NCBI GenBank assembly: GCA_011037195.1
Contig: JAAEAF010002341.1
Location: forward strand, 101,727-165,726
Reading direction: 5' to 3'
DNA from: Triatoma infestans
Taxonomy: Eukaryota; Arthropoda; Insecta; Hemiptera; Reduviidae
DNA length: 64,000 nucleotides
Below are positions 1 to 12,462 of the stretch, piece after piece. Position 1 is the first letter of the stretch. Every line of letters begins with the position of its first letter. The notes beneath the pieces are model-generated. The model ran no database searches. It was not told the origin of the DNA and saw only the letters and a list, made by a program, of their open reading frames with translations. A program made the translations under genes and the position numbers.

Positions 1-711
1 ATCCTCACCGTCCCACTACAACATAGCGGAACCTACTCACTCTAGAAGACTGAAACCGCGACTCTACCAAGATTTATGAAATAACATATTTTACCTCTAA
101 TCTCTATGTGTAAAGCTCTTATTGAGCTGGCCCATATTATGATTTGTAAATAAATAAATATTCTAATTTACTAAAAACTAACAAGTTTCATATATCTTTT
201 TCAGATTTATATTAAAGGATGTTCCATCCAAAACTCTGTTACTTCAAGTTTGTAAAATGAAATGAAATATGGCCAGCATTCATCAAAACTTTATCTATAC
301 TAGAATCTACATACTGTTTTATTAATTTCAGCATGTTCAAAATATAAACACAAACCGACAGAGCAAACATTAATATTTTTTAAATTATCAACATGAGTAT
401 ATTACTAAGATTAGGATTCTATCTTTGAACAAGTCTCGGAGATTAAAAATAATTGATAATAAATCGAGAATTATAATTCATTAATCTTTTAGATGTCCAT
501 GGCGATTTTCATGAAAAACACTTAAGTTTCCGAGTTTAGAGACCTTGTCAGTGGTTTTGTTATAAACCAAATTTCGTCCATATTGCAAAGAGCCTCAGTC
601 AGGGCCGTAGACACCTTGAAGGCTAATGGATTACTTACGCGTTTTTAACCCGGAATCTCAAGTATTTTTTTTATAATTATATTATTTTTCATCAGACCCC
701 CTGACTGTTCT
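1..711. other. No recognised feature
   Basis: AT-rich sequence without a supported gene or named repeat. Confidence 0.5.
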
Positions 712-1715
712 TTTTTTACTTTCTCTACTCCTATTAAGAGGAAGTATTGTAATCGTGTCAAATTTTCAATATCGAATTTTCACCGGAAATATCCGTTTTG
801 AGGTCCCCTAAGTCTAAAAAAAGTGGTTTTTAGCAAATGGTCCTTGTGTGTGTGTGTGTGTGTGTGTATGTGAACAGCATAGCTCAAAAACGAAAAACCG
901 TAAAAAGTTGAAACTTGATTCCGTTTAGGTATAAGCATGGGATCTGACCCTACGTTATCTGTCAAAATTCCTCAGCCGGAAATATACCCTTTATTAGTTT
1001 TTTTTTTTTTACTTTTTTGCAATTTTCTCAAAAATGGCTCCAACGATTTTCTTCAAACTTGTGTATATCAACACAATACAAAGAGCTAAAACTTTTATTT
1101 GAAACATTTCTCCGGGAAAATGCAATGAAGGGCACTTTTGGGGGAGGGGTTGGGTTAGGTTTTTATCTAAAGTGCTATTTCAGTTTATTAGATAATTCTG
1201 TCATCTAAATAATGTTAATTAAAATTAAATATGTTGTTGAAATTCCGAGTTTGAAAAAATGGGATAACCGGAAGTGCGTTTACTTTACCAGTTTACTAAA
1301 TGATTTTTTTACTTTTTCGCGAATTTCTCAAAAATGGCTCCGACGATTTTCTTGAGACTTCTGATATAAACTAAACATGCAAAGATCTTTAACTTTTATT
1401 TAAAACATTTCTCTGGGAAAATTGATTTAAGAGCACTTTTAGGGGAGGGGTGGGGTTATATTTTTCTCTGAAGTGCTCTCATAGTTGGATTATACAATTC
1501 TATCATCCAAACAAAATTAATTAGAAATAAATAGATGGCCTAAATTCTGAGTTTCAAGAAAATTAGTAAACCGGAAGTGCGCTTTTACTGAACAGTTTTT
1601 GCAGTTATCGATGAAATTAATTAAATTTGGTACACAAACTATAAAATTTGTCAATTATAATTTTGAGAACTGGAGTAAGAGAAAGTTGTGTGAGTGTTTC
1701 ACACCAGATTTTTTT
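712..1715 (+). repeat. Repeat X, full-length copy
   Basis: This is a dispersed non-coding element of about 1 kb. It starts near ACTTTCTCTACTCC and ends GGAGTAAGAGAAAGT, so its ends are short inverted repeats. It then closes with the small hairpin GTGTGAGTGTTTCACAC before a T run. Inside are diverged tandem units about 300 bp apart, each with AAAATGGCTCC, an ACGATTTTCTT stretch and a GGGAGGGG run. A (GT)n tract lies at 846-867. No protein is encoded. It is probably a non-autonomous DNA element, but I saw no clean target duplication. Confidence 0.75.
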
Positions 1716-1915
1716 TTTTAATTTAAGGCGCGTTAACATCCATGGTCATTGGCGTCCGGAGCATTTTCAGTGCACTGCCGGCCTCCGGACAGTGTTCTCT
1801 CGTTACAGACAACACCGTCCATCACCAAACAGTGAGCTGTTTGAGGCTTCTAGGAAGAAAAAAATCTAACGGTAGCACAGCTGGACTCGAACCCGTGTCA
1901 TCCGCGTCTTGACTG
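1709..1915 (-). repeat. tRNA-derived SINE (family S1), 5'-truncated
   Basis: The minus-strand copy keeps the B-box-like part (GGGTTCGAGTCC) and the body with nested CACTGTCC/GGACAGTG inverted repeats. The A-box half is missing. It sits directly beyond the T run of the X copy. Confidence 0.7.
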
Positions 1916-2554
1916 TTATTCATATTGTTTTCAATATAAAGCACTTTAACTTGCAGTAAACATTTTTTTTCTTTTTGTAATGACCAAACTGATTCTAAAA
2001 AATATTTACCGATTATTATATTGGAATGAAAACTTTGTAATTAAACATAAATCAACCAATCATACATCAATATACAATCTAATAAATATTCTATTAATTA
2101 CTTTATAATTTAAAGGAAATAGAATTGATATTCCCCTTGACATTTCTATTGTAGTTAAAGGTATAAAAGTTAGTAATGTGCAATATTAGCAAAAATCCTT
2201 GATATTTGCTAGTGACTAATTACATATTGATTGAAGAATTAGGTGCATTGCAGGCTAACTGTAGTCATTAAGTCATCTAGACGCTATTTTATCCATTTTA
2301 TTATATCCTGATATTAATGCAATGTCATGATTTAAATGGAAATTATTGCCTATAATTTGTATGCATAAATTAAAGGAGAATGTTTAGATTTATATATCTC
2401 AAACAATATTTTTTTTCTAATATTAATGATGCTTATTTTAGGCTTAGCTATACTTTCGGGTGTGAACTTATCACCTATAATGAAAAATCTGATATGAAAA
2501 ACGCTTAGACAACTTTCTCTTAATGCAATTAATTACAATTATAGTTGATAGATT

Positions 2555-2765
2555 TTCTTTAAAGTTGTGTGATGAATGCAAGAAATTATATCTATTTTAA
2601 TTGAAGAAAATTATGAGAAAATGCGAGCTTGTTGGCAAAAAGCATAGCCCAGGTAGAAGAAGTACAGTTACAGGAAGAGTTCATGAACCTTGATAGCATT
2701 GTCTACCCCTTCTTCTCACAGGGGAGATTTGAACAAACAATTAGAAGAGATTCCGTCTCAACATC
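2555..2765 (+). repeat. Dispersed repeat Y
   Basis: This segment contains GATGAATGCAAGAAATTATA and TTCTTCTCACAGGGGAGAT. It recurs at 34370-34625 (minus), 53825-54110 (plus) and 60050-60213 (minus). It has no recognisable protein. The 34-kb copy lies next to a pair of hammerhead-like motifs, so Y may be the body of a ribozyme-bearing retroelement. Confidence 0.6.
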
Positions 2766-2960
2766 ACTAAAACAGAAGCAAAAATTTTATCCTCTTCGGA
2801 GATTTCAAAATGAAGATCTTCGGCGACTAAAACTAAACAACCAGGAAATACCCTGGAAACCGAAGGACCAAGAAGTGCGCTATCTTGGTGTAATCCATGA
2901 TACCAGACTCACCTGGAGACTACTACCTATGACCACAACCCCCAGTTTTGCCTAACGAAT
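2765..2960 (+). pseudogene. Non-LTR reverse transcriptase fragment
   Basis: One frame reads EDLRRLKLNNQEIPWKPKDQ followed by EVRYLGVIHDTRLTW. The YLGVxxDxxLTW pattern is typical of the RT region just after the catalytic palm in Jockey and related non-LTR retrotransposons. The fragment has no start and ends where the opposite-strand element begins. Confidence 0.75.
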
Positions 2961-3810
2961 CCTAGCAAAGCTGAGAGCGGCTTCGTCATGAAGCTCATGG
3001 CTTCGGGATTGCATGTCCCCAATTTAAGAACCTTAGCCTCGCCAGGCCGGCGCACTCACAAAGGATGTGCGCCGGAGTTTCTTCCTTTACCTTTGCAGAA
3101 TCGGCATACCGCACTATCTGCAAGTTGTAGACGGTGCATGTGTCTGTTCAGCCTACAATGCCCTGTTAGTAGACCCACAATTAGCCTTATATCCCTTCGG
3201 GTATGGCTCAGTAGATCTCTGGTAAATTTAGGCAAATGTCTCTTGATAAAGAGCTTTGCGTGCCTCTGTCTTGGTGTTCTCTCCCAACAACGCAGACGCA
3301 GTTCTTCTTTGATAGAAGTTTGAATAACGCTCCTGGACAGGCCGCAGAAAGGTTCGGGGCCTAAAAAGGTATCCTACGAACGCTCCCGCGCTAGAACATC
3401 CGCCCTTTCATTGCCCAGAAACCCCGCATGTCCCGGCACCCAGGCGAGTGACAGTTTGTTCCGAGCACCCACCTCGGTTAGGGCAAATAGGCTATCCCAC
3501 ATTAGTCTTGATACTATTTGGTGCGGAGAAAGTAGCTTCAGGGCTGCCTGACTATCGGAGTATATGGCCATTCTTCTACCCACTATGCCTTGTCTTATAA
3601 TCTCCCTAGCGCAGAGTTGTAACGCCACGACTTCAGCCTGAAAGACCATGGTGTACTTCCCTAGGCTGGCCTTAATCTTAAACTTAGGCCTGCCTTCACA
3701 GACCCCGGCTCCGATTCCAGACGGAGTTTTGGATCCGTCTGTATACCAGATCGAGTTACCGCACAGGGAGACGGGTCACAGTCCCATTCGCCTCTGCTCA
3801 GTATAACAAT
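2960..3810 (-). pseudogene. Non-LTR retrotransposon ORF2 C-terminus with RNase H
   Basis: The minus strand encodes SIWYTDGSK, VFQAEVVAL, IYSDSQAALKLL and LAWVPGHAGFLGNERADVLA, which supply the four acidic positions of a complete RNase H domain. A TAG follows ARERS at 3373-3371. After a frame change the C-terminal arm continues with LGPEPFCG, LIVGLLTGH and a CRFCKGKEETPAHILCEC zinc-knuckle-like motif. It is a dead 3' fragment. A related 3' piece lies at 29490-29780. Confidence 0.85.
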
Positions 3811-4080
3811 TTGGAAGTTCCTTTCGAAATGATAACTAGTTCCTTTCGTCCTATCAGCTGGCATTCCAAGAAGAAATTATTTAGGTAAAATTATTGTAAT
3901 TAATATAAATGTTAGCTGATGTTTAACAATTAACCTCTGTATTTTTAGTTAATAAAATAGTCGTACACTGCATAGTCCTGCACTTGTCTAATCTTTAATA
4001 TATATTAGAAGCATGTTGTGGTTGGTTCCGCAGAGCAGGAAAGAAAGTATCAGGTCAAATTCCATCAACCAGAATTGCTA

Positions 4081-4780
4081 CTTTATTAAATGATGTAGAT
4101 CATTGCATGTTTAGTTTATATACAAAGTTTCAAGAAAATCGTCTGAGCCATTTTTGAGAAAATCGTGAAAAAGTGAAAAAAAAAAATCATTTAGTTAAGT
4201 GTTAAACAAATACGCACTTCCGGTTATCCGATTTTTTCAAACTCAGAATTTCAACAACATATTTAATTCTAATTAACATTATTTAGATGACAGAATTGTT
4301 TCATAAATTGAAATAGCAGTTAAGATGAAAAACCTAACCCCACCCCTCCCCTAGAAATGCTCTTAAATGAATTTTTCCGGAGAAATGTTTCAAATAAAAG
4401 TTGTAGCTCTTTGTATGTGTAGCTGATATAAGCAAGTTTAAAGAAAATCGTCGAATCCATTTTTGAGAAAATCGCAAAAACGTAAAAAAAAAAAAAAAAA
4501 AACTAGTAAAGTGGTATTTCCGGTTGAGGAATTTTGATAGATAACACACCATCAGATCCCATGGTGATACCTAAACGTAATATCAAGTTTCAACTATCTA
4601 CGGTTTTTCATTTTTGAGCTATACTGTTCACAGATACGCACACACGGAGGCCACTTGCTAAAAAACCACTTTTTTGGACTCAGGGGACCTCAAAATGGAT
4701 ATTTCCGGTGAAAACTCGATATCAAAAATTTGATACGATTACAATACTTCCTCTTATTACCAGAAGTAAGAGAAAGTAAA
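4081..4780 (-). repeat. Repeat X, partial copy
   Basis: This reverse-complement copy of X starts at the TAAGAGAAAGTAAA end (4766-4780) and breaks inside the second internal unit near 4081. A more diverged X-like stretch continues at 4860-5010. Confidence 0.7.
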
Positions 4781-5739
4781 AAAAAATAAAGAAAAAAAAG
4801 CTATCACGGTAAAATATCTTTGATACAATAGAAGTATTTTTAAAATTCTAAATTTGAAGAAAACCGTTTAACCGGAAGTTCCACTTTACAGAACAAGTTT
4901 TTGAGGTTTTTTTGGGGGGGGGGGAATTTTCTCGAAAACGAGTTTAATGATTTCCTTTAAACATGGAATAGTTAACTGAACGTTTATAAACCTAACACTT
5001 CTTAATGTATATTAACTTATTTCAAATGTTGTGTTTTTTTTTATATTATATTATTGGCACTCTCTTCTGGACTATAATATAATCAATTCTACTACTTGCC
5101 TGAGTAGATCCTTGTACCCTTTCCAGCTCTATATTTATTTCAAGGAAAATGTGTTTAAAGAAGAAGAAGATGATGACGAAAATCTGTCAGTTTCTAGATA
5201 ATTGTATTATTAACAATAGTTAAGATAGAATACTGTGAGTGATTCACACCAAATCTTTTTTAATCGTATAGATAATTATATTCCATATACAATTTGATTA
5301 TTATTATTATTAAACTAAATTTCTTTGTGCATGAACTGCAAGATTAATCATGTAGTATGCTTTGATTAACAACAAAGGATCTAGCCACAGCGTGTGGCTA
5401 CAATACTTGTTTTGAAATAAATAATGCAAAAAATAAAATAAAAAAATGCAGCCCACCTTGAGAACGGCATTGGGCTGGCCTGTGTTTGTTATGAACAATA
5501 CTATTCCTGCTCTCAGCTGTTCCCCTCAATGTGTTCTCCCCACTCTACTGGCAACACAACACTCCGCTTCTATTATTATTTGTCTTCTATATTTCCTTGC
5601 ACTCTCTTTTTTTTTTTTGTCGAACTATCTCTTCCATTATACATATGGTTTTTACAAGTGCATTTTGCATTTTTCATTTCTCTTTACTTTCTTTCATTAG
5701 TCTGTATGTTCATCAAAATGTTGAGATCTTCCTTTAACG

Positions 5740-5990
5740 ACGTTTCAGGCCAAACTCTATACCTCACTGCACGCATCTATTCGCGCAAGATAAGAACTCT
5801 TAAAAAACTACAAAACTTAACACAATACAAACTCTGCAGACCAAAAATCCTCCGATATATATACTGTGCTCCTTATTACGTCTCCAACCAAACTGTTCCA
5901 ACAGAACTGAAGATTTTTTTTGCCCACGATTTAGCAAAATCCCGTAACAACAATTTCCAAAAGCAGACTCACACTTCATTCAAATCGAAA
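5740..5990 (+). pseudogene. Jockey-type reverse transcriptase C-terminal remnant
   Basis: The frame contains LTARIYSRKIRTLKKLQNLT and CAPYYVSNQTVPTELKI followed by FFAHDLAKSRNNNFQ. This matches the conserved APWYVxNxxIHxDLxIP segment at the end of Jockey-clade ORF2 proteins. It runs on into the hammerhead-like remnant at 6030-6075. Confidence 0.7.
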
Positions 5991-6029
5991 TTTGGTTGGA
6001 AAAAATCGTCTGGGAAGCATATTTTTGGT

Positions 6030-6075
6030 ATTCCTAAACCGGTTTCAGAATTTTCATCCATCATCAGAGTAAGGT
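6030..6075 (-). ncRNA. Hammerhead-like motif, degenerate
   Basis: The minus strand reads CTGATGA, then GGATGAAAATTC, TGAAACCGG and TTTAGG. It keeps the CUGAUGA and GAAA core boxes and the palindromic ACCGGT helix III. Stem II is imperfect and the cleavage triplet is altered by an apparent insertion. It is probably inactive. Confidence 0.45.
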
Positions 6076-6789
6076 TATCATCAAGTTCATGAAGAGAGTT
6101 GACTTCAACTTAATGTTTCTATTCCGCACTACATAGTGTTAATTATATAAGTTACAAGTTTGTTACAATGGATGCGTTCTATACAGAATAGGTTATTCAT
6201 CTGTTTCAATTAATGCACTTCTTATTGTACCATAATAACGTCTCAACAAATTAGTGTTTACAGTCAAGTAATGCCCATTTTTGCAGGTAGACTTTACGTC
6301 CAGCTACCGATTAATGCTTATATTTTCATTCAATTTAGTACTGTTTATACTTTCCAACAACACTTTGTCAAATATTGGACCAGATTCCTAGTGCAACTCT
6401 CTGTACTTAATGTTGAAACTATTATTCAATCCATTACAATTAACATATTCGCCTTTCGTAAGCTTTCATTTTATTTAAAAGAATGGCAGAATATAAGCTG
6501 GATTAATTCCCGAATGATGCTCAAAAAATTCTGACTACCTATATCGGCCAATATCCATGTTATATTTATGATCTATAGATGATTGAATAAATCATCCTTA
6601 AAACTCTTCAACACACGTAAAATTCGTCTAAGCAGAGATGGGAACATTCTTTCGCCTTTACCAAAGACAGAACTGGAACTACAAGGTGATTAGTCCGCAA
6701 AAAGATCATTACTTTTCAAAAGAAAACGAATTGAGAATCGCGGTATAGGAAAAACCTGAACCGTCTACATTTCTATAGGAACCACTATC

Positions 6790-7930
6790 TAGCCTGAAGT
6801 GTGTTACTAGTGGGGAAGTACAACGTCTTGCATGAAGGGAGCAGATTCTTGTCCCACAGCTCTCTGTCTGGGATTGAGGTTATTCTCAGTCTCACACCTC
6901 TTCATCTTGAGGTGAAGTGGGTGGCGAATGGAGCCTCAGAATATCCAGGGAGGTTACCGCAAGGGAAGGGTGTATTGGCATAAGACATTTTTATCCCTAT
7001 CTGCCAGATCCCTTCTTTGGAACTCCTCGATGGAATGAATAAGAAGTACAACTTTGTAAAGAATTTTTCTTCGAAGCTCAGTACCAGAAGAGGCTGGAGC
7101 ATTGCATCCACTCTGTCTGGCATTAAAGAACATGCCATTGAATAATACACGGATAGGTCAGGGACTTTTGAGGGGACTAGGACCGGAGTGTTTGAGCCAA
7201 GAACCAGACACTGGGAGTCTACGGTCAAGTTTCGCAGCATCTTTCAGGCGGAAATTCATCCAATTGGAAGATGTGTCCAGTTTAACCTCGACCTGAAATT
7301 TCGGTGCCAAGAGATTGTAATCCTATCCGATAGTCAGGCTGCCATTAAAGCGCTAAGCTTATTTGTCATCAATTCAAAAATGGTGTGGAAAATACATCGG
7401 TAGTTACCTTATTTTGGGTGGCAGAGCATGTTGGCGTGAAAGATATTGAGATAGGCAAGGAAAGGCACTGCATCTCCCGAACCCTTCTGTGGGATAAACG
7501 ATAATCTCTTCAGAAATGTGGAGGAAGTGAAGAGAGTGCAGCTTTGGAAAACCCTCGTGAAGCAAGCTAAGAACTGTCTGGGCGGTTATAACCAGAAAAT
7601 AAAATGAAACGTGCATCGGTCTGAGTACAAATAGGCTGAGAGATTGGGGGTATTGAAGATTCAGCGGGCACTTGATGAAGCTGTACCTAGAACAGGATAG
7701 TAATTGTAAATTCTGTGGGGAATGGAGGAGACTCCAATGCACCTCCAAACGGACTGAGACGCTATTGTCCAGAGAAGCCTCGGTACTTAGTAGGTCTTGG
7801 AGAAAGATATACTCTCCTTAGTACTTTCCCAAATTCTGAGATTTCTCAGAATCTTAATTTGGAAGAGTGCTGTAGGGTATGTCGTCTCGCCCTGGTACTA
7901 GTACATGATACACTAGCTCTCTATGGTTGC
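6790..7930 (+). pseudogene. Degenerate non-LTR retroelement with RNase H and zinc-knuckle tail
   Basis: With several frame changes the plus strand shows PLHLEVKWVANGAS, a TGVFEPRTRHWEST start of RNase H, IFQAEIHPI, IVILSDSQAAIKAL, LFWVAEHVG and a final CKFCGEW arm. These are the residues expected in RNase H of I/R1-like elements. The same family recurs at 49083-50215 (minus) and, as 3' pieces, at 26880-27190 and 27905-28062. Confidence 0.7.
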
Positions 7931-9084
7931 ATAAAAAAAGAAGAAAAAAAAACAAAAAAATAGATTTCGATAACATGCATCAAACACAAAGGAACACTGC
8001 AAAACTGATCTCTGTGTTGCTTTATGTTGACGTAGGGGCCTACGTTGACAGATCGAGCCTACGCTTGATCTGTTATTATTTATTAAAACTAAAAATTCCC
8101 ATAATTCAAAAAAAACCTAGTAATAATTGTTAAAATTTGTTAACGAATTATAAAAGTCAATGTAGAACATTTGTATGTAGGACAAATAATGTTTATGGCC
8201 TGCTTTACCGGTTTTTATTTAATAATTTCTAAGTTTATTCTACGGCCATATTAGTGAATGAGTCATCTATGATTGGTTTATTTTTATTATTTATGGTCAA
8301 GTTTTGTTTTTTATCAGGTGTTTTATTTATTTAAGGAGAAAGCTTTTTTGTTTAGTAAAAAAAAAAAACTATTTATTTATTTATTTATTTATATTATTTT
8401 ATTATAAATACCTAGATTTAACAATGCCGGTTGAAATATTTTAAAGTTAATTATGTAATATTTTTGTTTGTTTGAATATTTAGAACTTTATTCATAATAT
8501 TTTGCAATGTTTTAACATCTGTTTACAGAACTGTCAGATTAATAATCTAGGTTAATTAGTACATATCAATCTTATTAACTGGTTTATAAGAATTAAAAGC
8601 TACAAATAATTAGTACTTAGAAATATTTTAACCACACTTTTATACGAACAAAAAAAAAATTATAATAAGTAATACAATAATAATTGGTAAGTATATATTA
8701 TAATATAATAATAATTGGTAAGTAATATATAATAATAATTGATCCAATTGTTTTATCTTAATTGTTAAAAGAATAAAGTTACAAAAAATTTAAACCAGAA
8801 TAAATTGTCGCGGCTGCCTAGGTATAAGGTTTGAAATAAATACACAGGTACTGACTGGGTGGATACTGGCTTGTAGTTGTTAGTCCAGCTGTTTATTGGA
8901 AAACTAACATTTTTGGCCTTTGATAGGCAGTACACACTTGTTTCTTTTTTATTTCAGCATGATATGCGGCATAGAAATCTCCGTTCTTATGCTTTCTGTA
9001 GCAGCTTGCAACATGGCAGAATGCTAGGACTAACTTTTCTGCTCTTTTTATACTATCTACCCAAACCTTATTAACCTAACCTAC

Positions 9085-9775
9085 TATCTACCCAAACCTA
9101 TGTTGATGACATCGCAATACTATTTTTCCTATCCTGATCCTACTCATGACCTGGTGTTAAATATGGAGAATAAAATTCCATATGTCATGGTTAAGTTTAT
9201 ATTTCGAAGACAGAATTTTCAAACACTAACCATCAGCATTGCAAAATTTACCAACTTCTACACAGATACGTTATCTAGGACTCTGCATCGATCCCACGCA
9301 GAACACTTAAAAGAAAACAACTAAACAGACGTTACGGACTATTAAGGTGGCTCCTTGGATCTAAATCCTCGATGACAGTACCAAAAAAATTTCCCATTTT
9401 ACAAAACACTACTTAGACCTATATGGACATATGGAGCGGAATTCTAGGGCTCCGCAAAACTTTCGTATGTACAACCTATACAATCCTTCCCATCCAGAAT
9501 TCTTCGCCGAATCGTTAACGCACCCTAGTATGTATCCCTTCATCATGACCTTTAATATTTCTATATTCCATGATCTAATCCATTCCCGATTCCAAAATTT
9601 CCGTAACAATCAATAGAATCTCCCAAACCCTCTTGCTATTACTTTCCGTACTTATCCACCCTCAGAACTCCCCATATCGTTTAAGACATGGCTGGCCACG
9701 TGATGTTCTTCTTTCTCAATCTTATACTTTATCCTGGAGAATTCCAGCGCTGGGTGATTTCTCTCATCACGTCAT
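9085..9775 (+). pseudogene. Jockey-type reverse transcriptase remnant (YVDD motif)
   Basis: TATGTTGATGAC at 9099-9110 encodes the RT catalytic YVDD in the context PTYVDDIAILF. About 230 bp further on, WLLGSKSSMTVPKK and degenerate WTYG/ELWG-like and ILR-like pieces follow in shifting frames. An 18-bp duplication, CTATCTACCCAAACCT, immediately precedes the YVDD. Confidence 0.65.
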
Positions 9776-9799
9776 CCCAGTTGTGGCGTTAATCCTAAT

Positions 9800-12240
9800 T
9801 CAGTGACACTATTTTTTTTTTATATTTTATTGCATATACACATTTCCGAATTATATAGTTGTAAAGATACAAATAAATATATTTTTAGAAAATCTTAATT
9901 TTGATTGGGGATTTTTAGTAAAACCTAGCAGACGAAACCTACCTATATTTAAATAGAATATTAAGTTTAAGCTTTCTGCGATTCGTCATGTTTAAGATTA
10001 TTTCATACACAAAAATGTACAAAATACAAACAGATTATTCGGTACAAATTTTTTTTACATCCACAGGAAACCTCAAAACATAATATATAATAGGTAATAA
10101 AATTTGAAAAACTGGACACGAACGTAATATTTTTTTCTCATACTGCAGTATGAAGAGAATAATAAATTTTAATCCAAAAATTTGATAGCACAACTTGTGT
10201 GTCTTTATCAGACCTGCTCAAATAAGCAAAAAATAGCATTTAGCCGTAAAACTAAAAGAAAATAATTATTGGTACAATGAGTGAAATTTGGGCAATCAAT
10301 ATTTTGGACATTGGACAAATTGGTTAGTTATATAAATAGCTGGAAGTTGCGCCATAAATGCACTTCCTCAGCCAATTTCAGTCATGACATAAAACTCACC
10401 TCATCATAGTCTTCACCATAGTTTCATGACGTATTGTATACTCACTTTATATAGGGACAAAAGAGTTATATTATTGTTTATTTGGAATAAACAAGACTTT
10501 AGAAATATAAACATATTAAGTTCGGATTTCCAACTTCACTATTTATTCAATGTCACTCTTTTTTTTAATTTTTTTGTTTTTTTGTTTTTGCAGAGATTGA
10601 AACGAATATTTTATGAACTTTATTTATTAATAATGTAAAATAGAACGGTTGATAACTTATGAATAGTGCTCAGACAAAACAATTTTGTTTTGTTTAGATA
10701 TAATATTTTTTTTATTTAAATAATTTATCTAAGAACATTTTCAATTGGTTATGGGAAAAAGAAGAATACACTGCAGTAAACAAGTTATGTAATGTTGTTA
10801 TTTGAATTTTTTTTATTTAGCAAAATATTGAATATCTTTATTTTTATTAATGAAATTTAATTAAAGTGATTTATTATTAAGAGAAAACTCCATATAATTA
10901 AAAATAATTCTAGCGCCATCTATGATTTGTTTCAACATAAAACTAACTTATTGCTATAAACAATATTGATAATTTAGCGCTATCTAACGTTTAAATATAG
11001 AACTACTAAATTTTTTCCAGTCATCATCATTTTAAGAGTATTGATTTCTTTCTTAATATTTTTTTTATATTTTTTATGATCTAAAAAGAAATATAGTTAT
11101 TTTATTGTTGTCCATTACTTTATTATTAAATAGATAACAATAAATCTTATTTGTTTTTGATAAGATAATAGGTTTTTTTTTTTTAATAAAATAATCATTT
11201 CAATAATTCTAGATTGTTTTGAAAACTTGAAACAATAATGCTGTAGATAAATTAATCATAAATTTTCGTTATATTAATTTTTCAACGGCCTCCCCCCCCC
11301 ACGTCTGTAGTTTATTTGAATATATAACACTATGCATTCATGCATTATATATATGTATATATTGAACATTTATTTCATTATATTGTAATAACATATGTGT
11401 TTAATATTGCGACAACCTGTATAGGTAATAAAAACAGACAATGGTGGTGGTAAATACAATAAAAGATGGAGGGATTGTCTTGTGTTGTGTTTCCTTGGAA
11501 AGGTCGACGTCTGCGTCATATAGGAAGTGTGTTGTAACGGTATGCACCTCTCTCACCTCTCTTTCTCTTTGAGGTTTGGTGATTCATTTTTCCAGGTGAA
11601 TGCCACCGCCCATTTTTACAGGGTTTTAGAAACTTTTATTTGTAATTATTTTAACATCATAGTTTCTAATCCTTTTTCTTTTTTTTTTTTTTGTTTGTTA
11701 TTACAAATAAATTAGTTTTTTCCCCACAAGTGTCTTTATTAATACTACTTGTCAAGTTTCATTATAAATTATAACGGTTAAAAGTAGGGCAGAAAAAAAT
11801 ATGAGTAATATAGACATGTGCGCAGGATATTTTTTCCCTTTGCCATATGCAATTTGTAGATAGCCTCCAAGAGAAAAGTGCCCCACTTTTAATATTAATT
11901 CCAACAGAAAAAAGTAAATAAACAGAAAAAAATCGACAGCTGCGACAAAAAAACTGCAAACTGCAAGGGAAGTATTATGTAAATGTTTGAAATTAATTTT
12001 TCACAGGCAGTGCATTTTATTCGTAATGCGCCTCTAGGAATGAAGCGCATCCTTTTAAAATTACATGTATTGAAAAATTTATTCAAAAGTAAAAAAAATC
12101 GTTACAAGTTTAAATTTAATATTCCGTTGGTATTCTTTAGAATCTGAATTTAATGGCTTCCTCAAAACTTATGTGGGGTTACATAGGTTTAAACTACCAA
12201 TTGATCAGAACGATCAGCCTGAAATACCATTTTAATGATT
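9800..12240. other. AT-rich, no recognised feature
   Basis: Long AT-rich stretch with T runs, a C run at 11292-11300 and short ORFs that look like chance. No domain or repeat family shared with the rest of the window was seen. Confidence 0.5.
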
Positions 12241-12264
12241 GCTTATTCTCCATCTTTTTTTTTT

Positions 12265-12462
12265 TTTTATAGAAAAGGCTCCAGCGATTTACCAGAAACT
12301 GGAATATTTGCTGCCGAGAGACGTCGCGGTCGCCACTTTCAGGATGGCTACCGGCTACGACTTCCTCCAGAGCCACCTGCACCGCCTTGGTCTTATTGAC
12401 TCCCCCCCTATGTCCCCTGTGTATGGACGGCGAAGGGACGGCCGAACATCTACTTAGGTGCA
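12265..12462 (+). pseudogene. Non-LTR retroelement C-terminus, left half
   Basis: The frame LPRDVAVATFRMATGYDFLQ, SHLHRLGLIDSPP and, after a shift in the C run at 12401-12407, CMDGEGTAEHLLRC is the zinc-knuckle-like end of an RNase H-bearing retroelement. It is split at the LLRC codon by the insertion 12463-13387 and resumes at 13403. The related element at 21705 has the same arm. Confidence 0.75.

Noticed and set aside
712..1715. Repeat X as a Helitron
   Set aside because: There is a terminal hairpin, but I found no CTRR end or TC start, and the ends are inverted repeats.
5529..6092. A 187-codon ORF as a novel protein
   Set aside because: Only its second half resembles a known family (Jockey RT end) and it runs into a hammerhead-like repeat. 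The first part is low-complexity translation of T-rich DNA.
8680..8745. CRISPR-like spaced repeats (AATAATAATTGGTAAGTA)
   Set aside because: Short AT-rich tandem slippage in a eukaryotic genome, without spacers of constant size.
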